A stretch of 64,000 nt of DNA, taken from NCBI GenBank assembly GCA_951813295.1, contig CATOTI010000002.1, positions 3,358,522 through 3,422,521 on the forward strand. The letters are read 5' to 3'. Shown piece after piece: positions 45,013-54,562 of this stretch. Source of the stretch: an uncultured Pseudomonadales bacterium (GTDB lineage: Bacteria > Pseudomonadota > Gammaproteobacteria > Pseudomonadales > Azotimanducaceae). The notes under the pieces were generated by a model that was not told the origin of the DNA, searched no databases, and saw nothing but the letters and a program-made list of their open reading frames with translations. Within the stretch, counting starts at the first letter, position 1. The number at the start of each line of letters is the position of its first letter. The position numbers were made by a program, and so were the translations under genes.

Positions 45013-46032
45013 TTAAACCTGACCGGTCTCATTGATGAGACGAAAGAAACTATCGTAGTCGGCGAAATCGTGACGATCATCGGATTGTGCCGTACGCGCG
45101 AGAATCACTTCGTCGGCAACCCCCTCGTATTGCGCAACGCGCGCTAAACAATCCTCCAGATTGCCGGTGATGGTCATCGTGTCCACTACCTCGTCCGGTA
45201 CCCGCCTCATGGCTTCATCAAGTCGTCCGGCGGGCATGAGTTCGGTGGCTTTGTCGGCAAATTGGCTAAATCCGAGTTGCCGAAGCTGCAGGTCGTAGTA
45301 GGGGTGAGGGATGGGATGAAACAACCGACAAATCGCCTTCCGGCTCGCTTGCCGAGCCAACTCGCGATCCGCATTGATGCTGACGGTCGCCGCCATGGGA
45401 AACGCCAGCTTGCCCGGGTCGCGCCCTGCATTTTCTGCTCCCTGCCGAGCGTTGGGCACCACGATGTCGCGCATGAATTGAACTGACGACATGATACCGA
45501 CGGCAACCCCATCGGTTATCTCGCCGGCGAGCCTTAGCATGTTCGGCCCCGATGCGGAAAGAAATACGGGCACAGGCGTTGGCGGTGGCTCCCAGGATGC
45601 ACGCCAGCGAATACGGTGAACTTCGCCTTGATAACGTACGCGTTCTGCAGCCCTACCGTTGGCGACCATCCGGACGATGGTTAAGAAGTCACGCATCTTT
45701 GCCAATGATTTCTTTGAATCGATACCCATGTACAAGTCGTTGAAGTGCAGGTTCCCGGTACCGACACCCAGGACGAATCGCCCGCCGCTGATCTCATGTA
45801 GATCACGTGCTTCTATCCCCGTCATCCATGGTTCGCGCGCATAGGCGTTGACGATGTACGTCCCTACTCGAGCGCGTTCGGTTGTGTTGATAACAGCAGC
45901 CGCGGTGACCGTGGCACTTCGACCGGCATCGACGGTATAGAGCGCGTGAATGCCAGCTTGTTCAGCTTGCCGCGCAAGTGTGGTGAGCGTTTCGATTGAA
46001 TCTTCGAAACCGAGCATCATGCCGAGTTTCAT
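45013..46032 (-). CDS. LLM class (luciferase-like) oxidoreductase
   Basis: This 339-residue TIM-barrel protein has M-K-L-G-M-M-L-G-F-E, A-R-V-G-T-Y-I-V-N-A-Y-A-R-E-P and G-G-R-F-V-L-G-V-G-T-G-N, the LLM core. It resembles F420-dependent enzymes but is divergent from the other three in this window. A hand count of 60 bases (45241-45300) gives about 52% G+C, lower than neighbours, so it may have been acquired separately. Downstream on the minus strand the gene ends before the alpha/beta hydrolase with which it is convergent. Confidence 0.85.
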   Translation of the reverse strand: MKLGMMLGFEDSIETLTTLARQAEQAGIHALYTVDAGRSATVTAAAVINTTERARVGTYIVNAYAREPWMTGIEARDLHEISGGRFVLGVGTGNLHFNDLYMGIDSKKSLAKMRDFLTIVRMVANGRAAERVRYQGEVHRIRWRASWEPPPTPVPVFLSASGPNMLRLAGEITDGVAVGIMSSVQFMRDIVVPNARQGAENAGRDPGKLAFPMAATVSINADRELARQASRKAICRLFHPIPHPYYDLQLRQLGFSQFADKATELMPAGRLDEAMRRVPDEVVDTMTITGNLEDCLARVAQYEGVADEVILARTAQSDDRHDFADYDSFFRLINETGQV

Positions 46033-46219
46033 ACGTTTGTTTGACTGGCCTTCATGGTTTCTGCCGATTGAGAGCCGGCGAGGATTCGAGCTTTGCAGCG
46101 GTGGGTTCGTCGGTCAACGGATCTGGAGTTGGGGGTCGAGTCAGACAACGAAGAACTGCGCGGTATTGCAGTTTCGCTGCCGCGCGCGTGCTCTACTTGG
46201 ATCGCGTCGTGGTATGCGC

Positions 46220-47638
46220 TCAAGCCGCGGACTCGCGGGCGAACAGGCGTTTCGCCATCACACCGATCCGCACCTCAACCGCTTCCAGTGCATCGAGGAT
46301 GAGATCTTCTCGAAATCGTTGCCCGACGAGCTGAACGCCGACCGGTAGACCGTCGTTTTCGTTGGCGGGAATGTTCCCCGCCGGCAAGCCCATGAAGTTC
46401 ATGGCAAACGAGTAAAACCCTTTGTGCATGATTTCTTCGGCGCCTTCCCGGCCTTCGTAGTCGCGCGCGTGGGCATACGTCGGCGCCATCAGGAACGGTG
46501 TGAGCACCAACGGGTAGTCCGCGAGTAACCGGGTCCATTGCCGCGTGTAGGTCGAACGGCGTGCGAACGCCTGGAGCAACTCGTCACCTTCGTACGGCGG
46601 CGCGATCTCGAAGCAGTGGTCGAAATATCGATTGAACTCGACGCTGCCATGTTCGCGCATGGTCGGGAGCATCAGAGCTTTCGTTTCGCCGAGAAGCGTG
46701 CGCATCGCTTCCTTGCCGATATCGAAGACGTTGGGTACTTCGATTTCTTCGACCGCGTAGCCGGCGTCGCGCAATGCCGCGGCTGCGTTGTCCAACGCCG
46801 CCTCGACCGCTGGATGCAGGTCGACGCCGAAAGTTTCCTTTGTGAAACCGACTCGTACGGGTGCGTCGAGTTCGGGCCCGGCCCACGGCATCGGCACCTG
46901 CCAGGGGTCGTTCGGGTCGTACGTGATGGCGGATTGCATCGCCAGCCGGACATCGCGGACCTCGCGGCAGATCACGCCCTGCACGGAGGTCAGTTGTGCG
47001 AGGAGTCCGCGTTCGGCGGCCTGTGACGGGTTGTAGGCAGGCGTTCGTCCGAGGCCGGGTTTAACGGTCGCCGCGCCCGTCGCCGCCGCCGGAAAACGCA
47101 GCGAGCCACCGATGTCGTTGCCATGTGCGATCGCACCCATGCCCGACATGACGGCGGACGATGCGCCGCCCGACGAACCACCGGCACTCGCCCAGTCGTT
47201 CCATGGGTTGAACGTTCGGCCGTGCAATGGATTGTCGGTCGTTCCGCGGAACGAGAATTCGGGCGTATTGGTCCGGCCGATGATTACCGCGCCTGCGGCT
47301 TTGAGATTGCGCACGAACGGGCTGTCGTCCGGTGCGATTACATCTTTGAAGGCGGGTACGCCGTTCGGCGTCGCCCGGCCGCGCTGATCGATGTTCTCCT
47401 TGATCGTCACTGGCGCGCCGTGGAGCGGTCCGACGGGACCGTCGGCGGCGAAGGTCCTGTCGAGCGCGGCCGCGTCTTCGATTGCCGTATCGCCGAGATC
47501 ATCGACGACGGCGTTCATGGCGGGATTTCTGTCGCGCATTCGCTCGACGTTGGCGGTGACGACTTCGCTCGACGAGAGTTCGCCGGCCGCGATTCGCTCG
47601 GCGATTTCACATGCCGACAACTGCCAGATTTCAGACAT
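46220..47638 (-). CDS. Amidase signature family enzyme
   Basis: This 472-residue protein has the amidase Ser-cisSer-Lys triad: K80 (V-T-I-K-E-N), S155 (A-G-G-S-S-G-G-A) and the nucleophile S179 (D-I-G-G-S-L-R-F-P-A), with the usual 24-residue spacing between the serines. It hydrolyses amides; the substrate is unknown. ATG 47638 is preceded by AGAGG and lies 2 bases after the stop of the GH32 gene, so the three minus-strand genes MFS, GH32 and amidase form one operon. Confidence 0.92.
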   Translation of the reverse strand: MSEIWQLSACEIAERIAAGELSSSEVVTANVERMRDRNPAMNAVVDDLGDTAIEDAAALDRTFAADGPVGPLHGAPVTIKENIDQRGRATPNGVPAFKDVIAPDDSPFVRNLKAAGAVIIGRTNTPEFSFRGTTDNPLHGRTFNPWNDWASAGGSSGGASSAVMSGMGAIAHGNDIGGSLRFPAAATGAATVKPGLGRTPAYNPSQAAERGLLAQLTSVQGVICREVRDVRLAMQSAITYDPNDPWQVPMPWAGPELDAPVRVGFTKETFGVDLHPAVEAALDNAAAALRDAGYAVEEIEVPNVFDIGKEAMRTLLGETKALMLPTMREHGSVEFNRYFDHCFEIAPPYEGDELLQAFARRSTYTRQWTRLLADYPLVLTPFLMAPTYAHARDYEGREGAEEIMHKGFYSFAMNFMGLPAGNIPANENDGLPVGVQLVGQRFREDLILDALEAVEVRIGVMAKRLFARESAA

Positions 47639-47640
47639 GG

Positions 47641-49373
47641 TTACCTCTTGATCGTGCCATTGGCCAAATCGATGACGTCTTCGAGTTCGTAAGCGTGCCA
47701 CACGACCGTTCGAGCGCAGCTACTGAAAACGGAAACGCCGCGGCTTTTCGGGGACGGATAGATACGCCGGGCGATCGCCTGGCGGCGGTTGGCGAAAACT
47801 TCGACGACCGATCGATCGACGAAGACGCGCAGGTGAAGCGGCTCGCCCGCCGCAAGCTCGAGGGGCGCCGATTCGACTGCTTTCGGCGTGTCGCGTGGCC
47901 CCGACCGGTGGGTACGACCTCGAGCACCGATCGATCGGCGTCGAATGAAATGACGGTCTCTTCGTCCTCTCCACAACAGACCTTGATCCCGCAGGCGCCG
48001 GTGTCGATCACCGTCTCGATCTCGATTTCGAGACTGGTCCCCTCGATCGCTTCGATGGCGATTTCGCCGGTGCTCGGGATCATCGCCGTCCCGGAGGCGG
48101 CGGATCGACGCAAGCGCTCCAGTTCCTCGGGAACGTCGATCTTGAGTACACCTTCTTCGATCGTCAGAACGCGCGGCAAACTGAGCGTGCCCGACCAGCC
48201 GTAGTCGTCGCGCACGACGAAGTGCGGTTCGTCGAGAATCCAGGCCCACATGATCCGTCGACCGCGATCGTCGACGAGGCTTTCGGGGGCAAAGAACGAG
48301 TGGTCGATCCAGCTCATCTGCTGATGGGACGTTGGCGAGAACTGGCCGTCGTGCCAATGACCGATGTAGGCGCGGCAACCCATTCGATGGCTGATGCACA
48401 AGAGCACGTGCCAGCCGTCGAGTTCGAAGAAGTCGGGGCAAGAGACGTCCTCGTCGAGCGCGACGCCGTCGACGCCGTTCGCAAAGAGATCGCCCGTGTA
48501 GTGCCAGGGACCTTGGAGGCTCGAGGACTTCGCGATGCCGGGGTGTTTGCCGCCGAAGATCGCGAAGTATTCGTCGTCCTCGAACCAGCCGTACGGATCC
48601 CAGGACTGATAGGTGTCGTGGAATGGATCGCCCGGGTGTGTCGTCGGGGTGATGACCTCGAGCTTCCGCCAGCGGTCGAGATCGTCATCGAGGGCGACGG
48701 CAATTGCGTTGCCTTCGCCTTTCTGGTGGTAGCAGACGGTCGGCACGCCGTCGGCGTTGATGAAGCAATTGCCGCTGTACATGCCGTCTCGTAGACCGGT
48801 CGGATGATCCCGCCAGCTGATGAGATCGGTGCTCGATGCGTGGCCCCAGTGGTCAAATACCGTGCCGTCGATCGATTCCTGGTAGATGTAGAAAAGGTGG
48901 TATCGGCCGCGCCAGAAGATCGCGCCGTTGGGATCGAAGGGCATCGCGACGCGGTCTGCTACGAAGTGATATGCCGGTCGATGTGGATCGTCGCGCAAGT
49001 GAGCGGTTGGCGCCGACGAACTTGCGTATCCGTTGGGCGAGAGACGCATCGACGTACAGCGCCAGGCGGCGTCGGGCTCACGGATCAGGCTCACCTCGAA
49101 GCTTCCGCCGCCGGTGGGTGAACGAAGACGGACCTGATCGACCGTGGCCTCGTCGCCGCTGACGACGATCGTCGCGCGGCTGGAATCAAAGAAACGAATG
49201 ATCGCCTCGCCCCGAGCGATTTCGTTGCGCGTGTAGGCGGCGAGATCATCCTTGTTCATATCGCCCACGCGCCATGTCGCGGCGAAGAAATCGATCTGGG
49301 CGTCGGCGTCGTGGCGTGCGATCGCCTCGTTGTAGCGCCGGATCGCCTCCTGGATTCGTGCTTCTTCTCTCAT
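47641..49373 (-). pseudogene. GH32-type glycoside hydrolase with SnoaL-like N-terminal domain, frameshifted near the C-terminus
   Basis: Residues 1-115 look like a SnoaL/NTF2-type domain. A GH32 five-blade propeller follows, with nucleophile D147 in D-P-N-G, then S-W-D259-P at the transition-state position. At the third motif the usual E-C-P is V-S311-C-P-D, so the acid/base Glu is replaced by Ser. Around 47895-47925 the frame turns into Arg/Ser-rich nonsense. Another frame continues a normal GH32 beta-sandwich (L-R-V-F-V-D-R-S-V-V-E-V-F-A-N) to TAA at 47641-47643. One missing base in the CCCC tract at 47899-47902 would explain it. The start overlaps the MFS gene stop by 4 bases. Fructan or sucrose breakdown is the family role. 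Confidence 0.8.
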
Positions 49374-50614
49374 GGGTTAACGGCGTCCCCGAGAACTCCT
49401 TGCTGGGAGTGTTCCTTGATGGGTAGATGGATCACGGCGGCGAGTAGCCCCAGCACCACGCCCGCCCACCACACGGGGTCGTAGGATCCATAGGTATCGA
49501 AGAGGTAACCGCCGAGCCAGACGCCGATGAAGCTGCCTAACTGGTGGCTCAGGAACACGAGGCCGAAGAGCGTGGCGAGATAACGAACACCAAAAACTTT
49601 CGCCACGATTCCGGTCGTCAGGGGGACTGTGGACAGCCACAAGAGTCCCATGGCGGCCGCGAAGGCGTAAATCGTGACGTTCGTCTTGGGCGCGACGATC
49701 AACGCAGCGATGCAGACCGCGCGAAGCGTGTAGATCGTCGCGAGGGAATAGCTCATCCGCCATCGCTGGCCGGCGAACCCGGCGGCGAACGATCCGATGA
49801 TGTTGAATGCGCCGATGATCGCGATCGCGTAGGCGCCGACCTCGGCGGCGAGCCCGAGATCAGTGACATACGCCGGAAAATGCACGCCGATGAAAGCGAC
49901 GTGGAAACCGCAGACGAAGAAGCCGATCCCGAGGAGTACAAACCCGCGATTCGAGAGCGCTTCACGCAACGCTTCGACGATGGTCTGCTCGATCGGGGTG
50001 TCACCGGTGCTCGTCTCGCGTGGCAGCAATAAGGCGAGCGGTGCGATGGCGAGGAGCGCCAGCGCGAAGTAGAGAAGCGCCGGTTGCCACCCGTACTGCT
50101 CGATCATGACTGCGCCGATCGGCGTCAGCACGACCTGGCCGAGGGATGTCGCCGCTGTGCCGAAACCGAGGGCGATCGATTGAAAACGCGCGGGTACGAC
50201 TTTGGCGATCGTCGCGAGGACGATAGAGAACGCGGTAAAGGCGACGCCGATGCCAGTCAGGATGCCACCGACGATGTGCAGCGCGAGGCTGCTCTCGACG
50301 ACAGCCATGCCCCAGGTCCCGGCGGCGAAGACGAACGCGCCGGTGAAGAGCACACGCGGTGGTCCGAATCGATCGGCGAGAGCACTCGCGATCGGTACGG
50401 ACAAACCCCACAGGAGATTCTGGATCGCCATGGCGAGAGAGAACGTCTCCCGGTCCCAACCGCGGGCGATCGTCATGGGCTCGAGAAAGAGCCCGAAGGA
50501 TGAGCGAACGCCGTAGCCGATGATGGCGATCAAGCAGCATGCGGCGACGATCGTGATGGGCGCGCGCCATATTACGAGTCGGTCGGTCATCGGTGGATCG
50601 GTAGGGAAAGACAT
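49370..50614 (-). CDS. MFS transporter
   Basis: This protein of about 414 residues has 12 predicted membrane helices and the MFS loop 2-3 motif as A-D-R-F-G-P-P-R-V-L. The overall pattern resembles the monocarboxylate/oxalate-formate branch. It overlaps the GH32 gene by 4 bases (ATGA) and heads the operon, so it may import the sugar or breakdown product used by the GH32 and amidase enzymes. ATG 50614 is chosen because GGGGAG lies just upstream; ATG 50644 is an alternative. Confidence 0.9.
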   Translation of the reverse strand: MSFPTDPPMTDRLVIWRAPITIVAACCLIAIIGYGVRSSFGLFLEPMTIARGWDRETFSLAMAIQNLLWGLSVPIASALADRFGPPRVLFTGAFVFAAGTWGMAVVESSLALHIVGGILTGIGVAFTAFSIVLATIAKVVPARFQSIALGFGTAATSLGQVVLTPIGAVMIEQYGWQPALLYFALALLAIAPLALLLPRETSTGDTPIEQTIVEALREALSNRGFVLLGIGFFVCGFHVAFIGVHFPAYVTDLGLAAEVGAYAIAIIGAFNIIGSFAAGFAGQRWRMSYSLATIYTLRAVCIAALIVAPKTNVTIYAFAAAMGLLWLSTVPLTTGIVAKVFGVRYLATLFGLVFLSHQLGSFIGVWLGGYLFDTYGSYDPVWWAGVVLGLLAAVIHLPIKEHSQQGVLGDAVNP

Positions 50615-50674
50615 ACGCTCCCCGCTCACGAGGGAAGGTGTCAATAACGGGTTCGGGTAAGCCTATGATGGTGC

Positions 50675-50950
50675 ATGGATCGCACAGTCAGCGGTTGGGT
50701 CGCCGGGCAAGTGCAGGGCGTCTACTACCGTGCTTCATTCAAAGCCGAAGCGGATCGGCTCGGGCTCAAAGGTTGGGTACGTAACCTGGCTGACGGGCGG
50801 GTCGAATTCTTCGTTCGAGGTGCCGGTTCAACGGTCGACGCCATGCTCGCGTGGGCTCGTCAGGGACCGCGCGGGGCGCGGGTGGATCAGATCCATACCG
50901 CGGACGCTGACGACGAAGACGTGCCAGCCCGATTTGAGATCAGAACCTGA
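50675..50950 (+). CDS. acyP: Acylphosphatase
   Basis: This 91-residue protein has the acylphosphatase signature. G-Q-V-Q-G-V-Y-Y-R19 supplies the phosphate-binding arginine, and G-W-V-R-N37-L supplies the catalytic asparagine; both match the known active-site pair. It hydrolyses carboxyl-phosphate bonds. The stop TGA shares its final A with the ATG of the next gene (50950), so the two are translationally coupled, an uncommon partner for an acylphosphatase. Confidence 0.93.
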   Translation: MDRTVSGWVAGQVQGVYYRASFKAEADRLGLKGWVRNLADGRVEFFVRGAGSTVDAMLAWARQGPRGARVDQIHTADADDEDVPARFEIRT

Positions 50951-53565
50951 TGCTCGTTTCGCTCGACACCTCTGCGCGCGCAACGACAGCGGAAGTCGGC
51001 GGCAAGGCGGCGTCGCTCATACGTCTCGTGCGAGGCGGCGCGAAGGTACCGTCCGGGGTCGTTCTACCGCGCGCGTTCTTCGCTGAGTGGTTCGAGATTG
51101 TCGCCGTATTGCCGTCCTGGCAGCAGGCCGTGGGGGTCGTCTCGGCGACGCGGCTGCGTCCGGACGAACTGAGGGACCTGGCCTCACTCTGCGACGTGAC
51201 GAAGCGGCAAGCGGCTGACCTCGCGCTCAGCGATTTGCAAAGGAGCGCGCTCTCTGAGGTAGAAGCACTCGGCGACGGTCCGTTCGCCGTTCGTTCTTCG
51301 TCCCCGGAAGAAGACCTTGCGACGGCATCGTTTGCGGGACTCTACGAGACGGTGCTCGACGTCCCGCCGGACGAACTCGAAGAGGCCGTGCGACGATGCT
51401 TCGTATCCGCGCTCGACAGCCGCGTTCTCGTCTACAAGCGCGAGAAAGGAATCGAATCCTTCGAGCCGACCATCGCCGTGGTGGTGCAGGAGCAGATCTC
51501 GTGCACCACGGCGGGGGTCGCCTTTTCGCTCAACCCGCTCAACAACGACTACGACGAAGTGCTGATCAACGCGACTCGGGGTATGGGGGATGCGTTGGTG
51601 AGTGGCGATATCACGCCGGATTCCATCGTCTTCGATTCGGCCTCGGACGCCGTGGTCGAATTGAAGGGCGCTGATGGCGGCAATGCGGTTTGCCTCGATG
51701 CGGATCAGATCGAGGTACTCGCACACGAGGTGAAGCGGATCGAGAGCGACTATTCGCTACCCGTCGACGTGGAGTGGGGCTATCGAGGCGACGAACTCTT
51801 CATCCTGCAAGCCCGTCCCATCACCACGTTCGTTCCGTTGCCGCCGGAGCTTTTGACGAAGCCAGGCGAAGAGCGCCATCTCTACTTCGACACGTACCAC
51901 AATGATGGCATCACGATGAGCCAACCGGTCTCGCCGGCGGGTGGCGAGATGCTCTTCTCGATGGTGCGCCTCATGATGTCGTGGGCCGCGGGGACGGACG
52001 TCGATCGGCAGAAATTCGCCGACTACGGCCTGGTCTTCGCCGGCGGTCGCATGTATTGGGACCTCTCGGTTTATCTGCACCTTTTGGGCAGCGGCAAGAT
52101 GGCGGCACGCCAGGCCGAAGCGATGGAGCCGACGATGGCGGCGGTGATCACCTCGCGCGAACTCGATCGGTTTCGCTTGCCGAAACCGCCCCGACATTTG
52201 TCGATGATGCGGGTCATCTGGGGGTCGCTGCGGATGTCCGTGCGATGCCGTCGGGCCCTGACGGTGGTCCTGGCCGCGAAGTGGAGGAAGAAGAAGTTTC
52301 GTCGCGAGTACGAGCGCGAGCTAGCGGAGTTCGACGCCCTCGTGCGTACGCCAATCGATACGGAAATGTCGATCGAGGGGGCGCTCTACGAGTTCTTCGA
52401 GACTGCGGGCGGCGTGACGATGGCGGCGTCCTACCCCGCGTTCATGCTCTTCTATACGGCGATGTTTCGCCTGAAGGGAATCGTCGAAGGCGATGCCGAA
52501 CTCGAGGCATTGGGCGATGCGTTGCTCGCCGGCTACGAAGATGATCTTGTGGTCCGCATGGGGCTGCTGCTGTTCGACCTCGCGCAGGCGCTCGAACCCG
52601 AACGGTTCGATGACCTCGAAACGCTGGAGGCCGACCTGGTCGAGCGACGGTTGCCGGCGTCGTTTCTCGAACTCATGGATCGTTTTCTGCACGACTATGG
52701 TCATCGGGGTCCGATGGAGATGGACCTCGAAAAACCACGCTACGCGGATTCGCCCAAACTCCTGCTCCAGCAGATCGCAAGCATTGCCCGTTCCGGCGGT
52801 GCTTTCGACCCTTACGCGATGCAGAAGAAAAAGATCGAGGAACGTGAGGCGGCGTTCGAGCAGCTACTCGCGGTGTTGCCGCGGCGAAAGGCGCGGAAGC
52901 TCGAAAAGGCGTATGCCGACCTGGTCGAATTCCACGGCGCGCGTGAGTACTTCAAGTACCACTCGACGCAGGTCTATCACCGGATTCGCAAACTCATGTG
53001 TCATCGCGCAGAGCGGTTCGTCGACGCCGGACGCCTCGATTGCGCCGACGATATCTTTGTCCTCTCTTTCGGCGACATCGACCGGGCGTACGTTGATCCC
53101 GACGTCGATCTGAAGGCGTTGGTGGCGGAGCGCGGCGCGACGTACCGACAACAGTGTGCGCAGGTGAAGCACTTTCCGTTCGTCGTCGATTCTCGCGGTC
53201 GAGTGTTCCGCCCGGAGGTGCACGATGCCGACCTGCCGGACGGCGTGACGGCGGGGGCGGCGGTGTCAGGCGGTATCGCCCGTGGGCCGGTCAAGGTCAT
53301 GAACGATCCGTTCGAAAAGGACCTCGAGCCGGGCGACGTGCTCGTCGCCGTCACGACGGACCCCGGCTGGACGCCCCTTTTCATCAATGCCGCGGCGGTG
53401 ATCCTCGAAGTCGGTGGGGAGCTTCAGCATGGGGCGTTAGTGGCACGCGAGTACGGCAAACCCTGCGTCAGTGGGATCTTCAACGCCGTCAAGCGCTTCG
53501 AGGACGGTCAACTCGTCGAGGTCGATGGAAACACCGGGCACGTCACGCTGATCGAGGCCGGCTGA
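50950..53565 (+). CDS. PEP-synthase/rifampin-phosphotransferase-like enzyme
   Basis: This 871-residue protein has three parts. An N-terminal ATP-grasp domain (about 1-300) has G-G-K-A-A-S-L, A-V-R-S-S-S-P-E-E-D, V-E-W-G-Y and L-Q-A-R-P-I-T. A long middle region of about 320-700 residues has no strong motif. A C-terminal swivelling phosphohistidine domain has G-G-E-L-Q-H827-G-A-L-V-A-R-E-Y-G-K-P. The layout matches rifampin phosphotransferase and related PEP-synthase-like enzymes that transfer the beta-phosphate of ATP to a substrate. The PEP-binding TIM-barrel of true PEP synthase is absent. The substrate is unknown; rifamycin resistance is one possibility. Confidence 0.85.
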   Translation: MLVSLDTSARATTAEVGGKAASLIRLVRGGAKVPSGVVLPRAFFAEWFEIVAVLPSWQQAVGVVSATRLRPDELRDLASLCDVTKRQAADLALSDLQRSALSEVEALGDGPFAVRSSSPEEDLATASFAGLYETVLDVPPDELEEAVRRCFVSALDSRVLVYKREKGIESFEPTIAVVVQEQISCTTAGVAFSLNPLNNDYDEVLINATRGMGDALVSGDITPDSIVFDSASDAVVELKGADGGNAVCLDADQIEVLAHEVKRIESDYSLPVDVEWGYRGDELFILQARPITTFVPLPPELLTKPGEERHLYFDTYHNDGITMSQPVSPAGGEMLFSMVRLMMSWAAGTDVDRQKFADYGLVFAGGRMYWDLSVYLHLLGSGKMAARQAEAMEPTMAAVITSRELDRFRLPKPPRHLSMMRVIWGSLRMSVRCRRALTVVLAAKWRKKKFRREYERELAEFDALVRTPIDTEMSIEGALYEFFETAGGVTMAASYPAFMLFYTAMFRLKGIVEGDAELEALGDALLAGYEDDLVVRMGLLLFDLAQALEPERFDDLETLEADLVERRLPASFLELMDRFLHDYGHRGPMEMDLEKPRYADSPKLLLQQIASIARSGGAFDPYAMQKKKIEEREAAFEQLLAVLPRRKARKLEKAYADLVEFHGAREYFKYHSTQVYHRIRKLMCHRAERFVDAGRLDCADDIFVLSFGDIDRAYVDPDVDLKALVAERGATYRQQCAQVKHFPFVVDSRGRVFRPEVHDADLPDGVTAGAAVSGGIARGPVKVMNDPFEKDLEPGDVLVAVTTDPGWTPLFINAAAVILEVGGELQHGALVAREYGKPCVSGIFNAVKRFEDGQLVEVDGNTGHVTLIEAG

Positions 53566-53571
53566 GGCCTC

Positions 53572-54531
53572 TCAGGCCTTGCCGTCGAGGATCAGTTCGA
53601 CGACGTCTGTACCGTGGGTGTTCTGCAGAAAATGATTAGCCTCGTCGATCGGATCGAACCTCGCGTTCATTCGCGATGCCCATTCGCGACCCCATGCCTC
53701 GGTGAAGACGTTGTCGCGACAGCCCCAGATGAAATGACAGCCCTTGTTCCAGCCGAGCAACGTTTCGTAGTGCAGTGTTTGCGCCGCGGCGTTGCCGTTG
53801 TGGTAGCTGTCGAGGGGTATCGAGAGGGGGAAGCGGCGCATGCCGTTGTAGCCGGCATCGGGTAGCCCGCGGTACGGCGCGGCGAATCCCTCGTAGATTT
53901 CCGCTGCCTGACCGGATAGCTCGGGGCGCTCGCCCGCGGCAAATGCGCCGAAGAGCTCCCGCGGGTTACCGAGTCCAGCGCTCGCGACGAGCAGGATGCC
54001 GAGATCGGGTTCGGCTCGATCGTACTGACCGCCCGATTGCCAACCGGCGTTCCACTGCCTGATCCCCTCGGAGTACTCGTAGCCCTCGTGATGCAGCCAG
54101 GTGTTCATGATGACGAGGTGTTCGAACCGCCCCGGCATCATCGCGGCCTGCGCGAGCCCCGTCGGGCCACCCCAGTCCTGGCAGACGAGGGTGATGTTCG
54201 TGAGGTCCAGGTCGACGATGAGCGACGTCAGGATCTCCGTGTGGCGCGCGATCGTATACCAGTGGATATCCGTGACCTTGTCCGACCGGCCGAAGCCGAT
54301 GTGGTCGGGGGCGATACATCGATAGCCCGCCTCGATGAGTGGCGGAATCATGTCGCGGTAGAGAAACGCCCAGGTCGGCATGCCGTGCAGAAGAAGCATC
54401 ACGGGCGCGTCCTTCGGCCCTTCGTCCACGTAGTGCATACGAAGGTCCTGCCACACGTGATAGTTCGGCTCGTACGGGAACCGGGACAGGTGGTCGAAGT
54501 TTTCTTCCGCCGTGCGGACGTAGTCGGTCAT
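53572..54531 (-). CDS. Haloalkane dehalogenase-like alpha/beta hydrolase
   Basis: This 319-residue protein has H-G-M-P-T-W (oxyanion and halide region), the nucleophile aspartate D119 in C-Q-D-W-G-G, a later W-G-C-R-D (acid) and E-A-N-H-F-L-Q (catalytic His). The Asp nucleophile with the adjacent halide-stabilising Trp120 is the haloalkane-dehalogenase arrangement rather than that of an esterase. It cleaves carbon-halogen bonds by hydrolysis. ATG 54531 is used because family similarity begins there. Halogen removal is of interest beside the deiodinase-like protein elsewhere in the window. Confidence 0.85.
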   Translation of the reverse strand: MTDYVRTAEENFDHLSRFPYEPNYHVWQDLRMHYVDEGPKDAPVMLLLHGMPTWAFLYRDMIPPLIEAGYRCIAPDHIGFGRSDKVTDIHWYTIARHTEILTSLIVDLDLTNITLVCQDWGGPTGLAQAAMMPGRFEHLVIMNTWLHHEGYEYSEGIRQWNAGWQSGGQYDRAEPDLGILLVASAGLGNPRELFGAFAAGERPELSGQAAEIYEGFAAPYRGLPDAGYNGMRRFPLSIPLDSYHNGNAAAQTLHYETLLGWNKGCHFIWGCRDNVFTEAWGREWASRMNARFDPIDEANHFLQNTHGTDVVELILDGKA

Positions 54532-54562
54532 GGTGTTTCTCGGTCGCTTCGAATGGAGTGAA

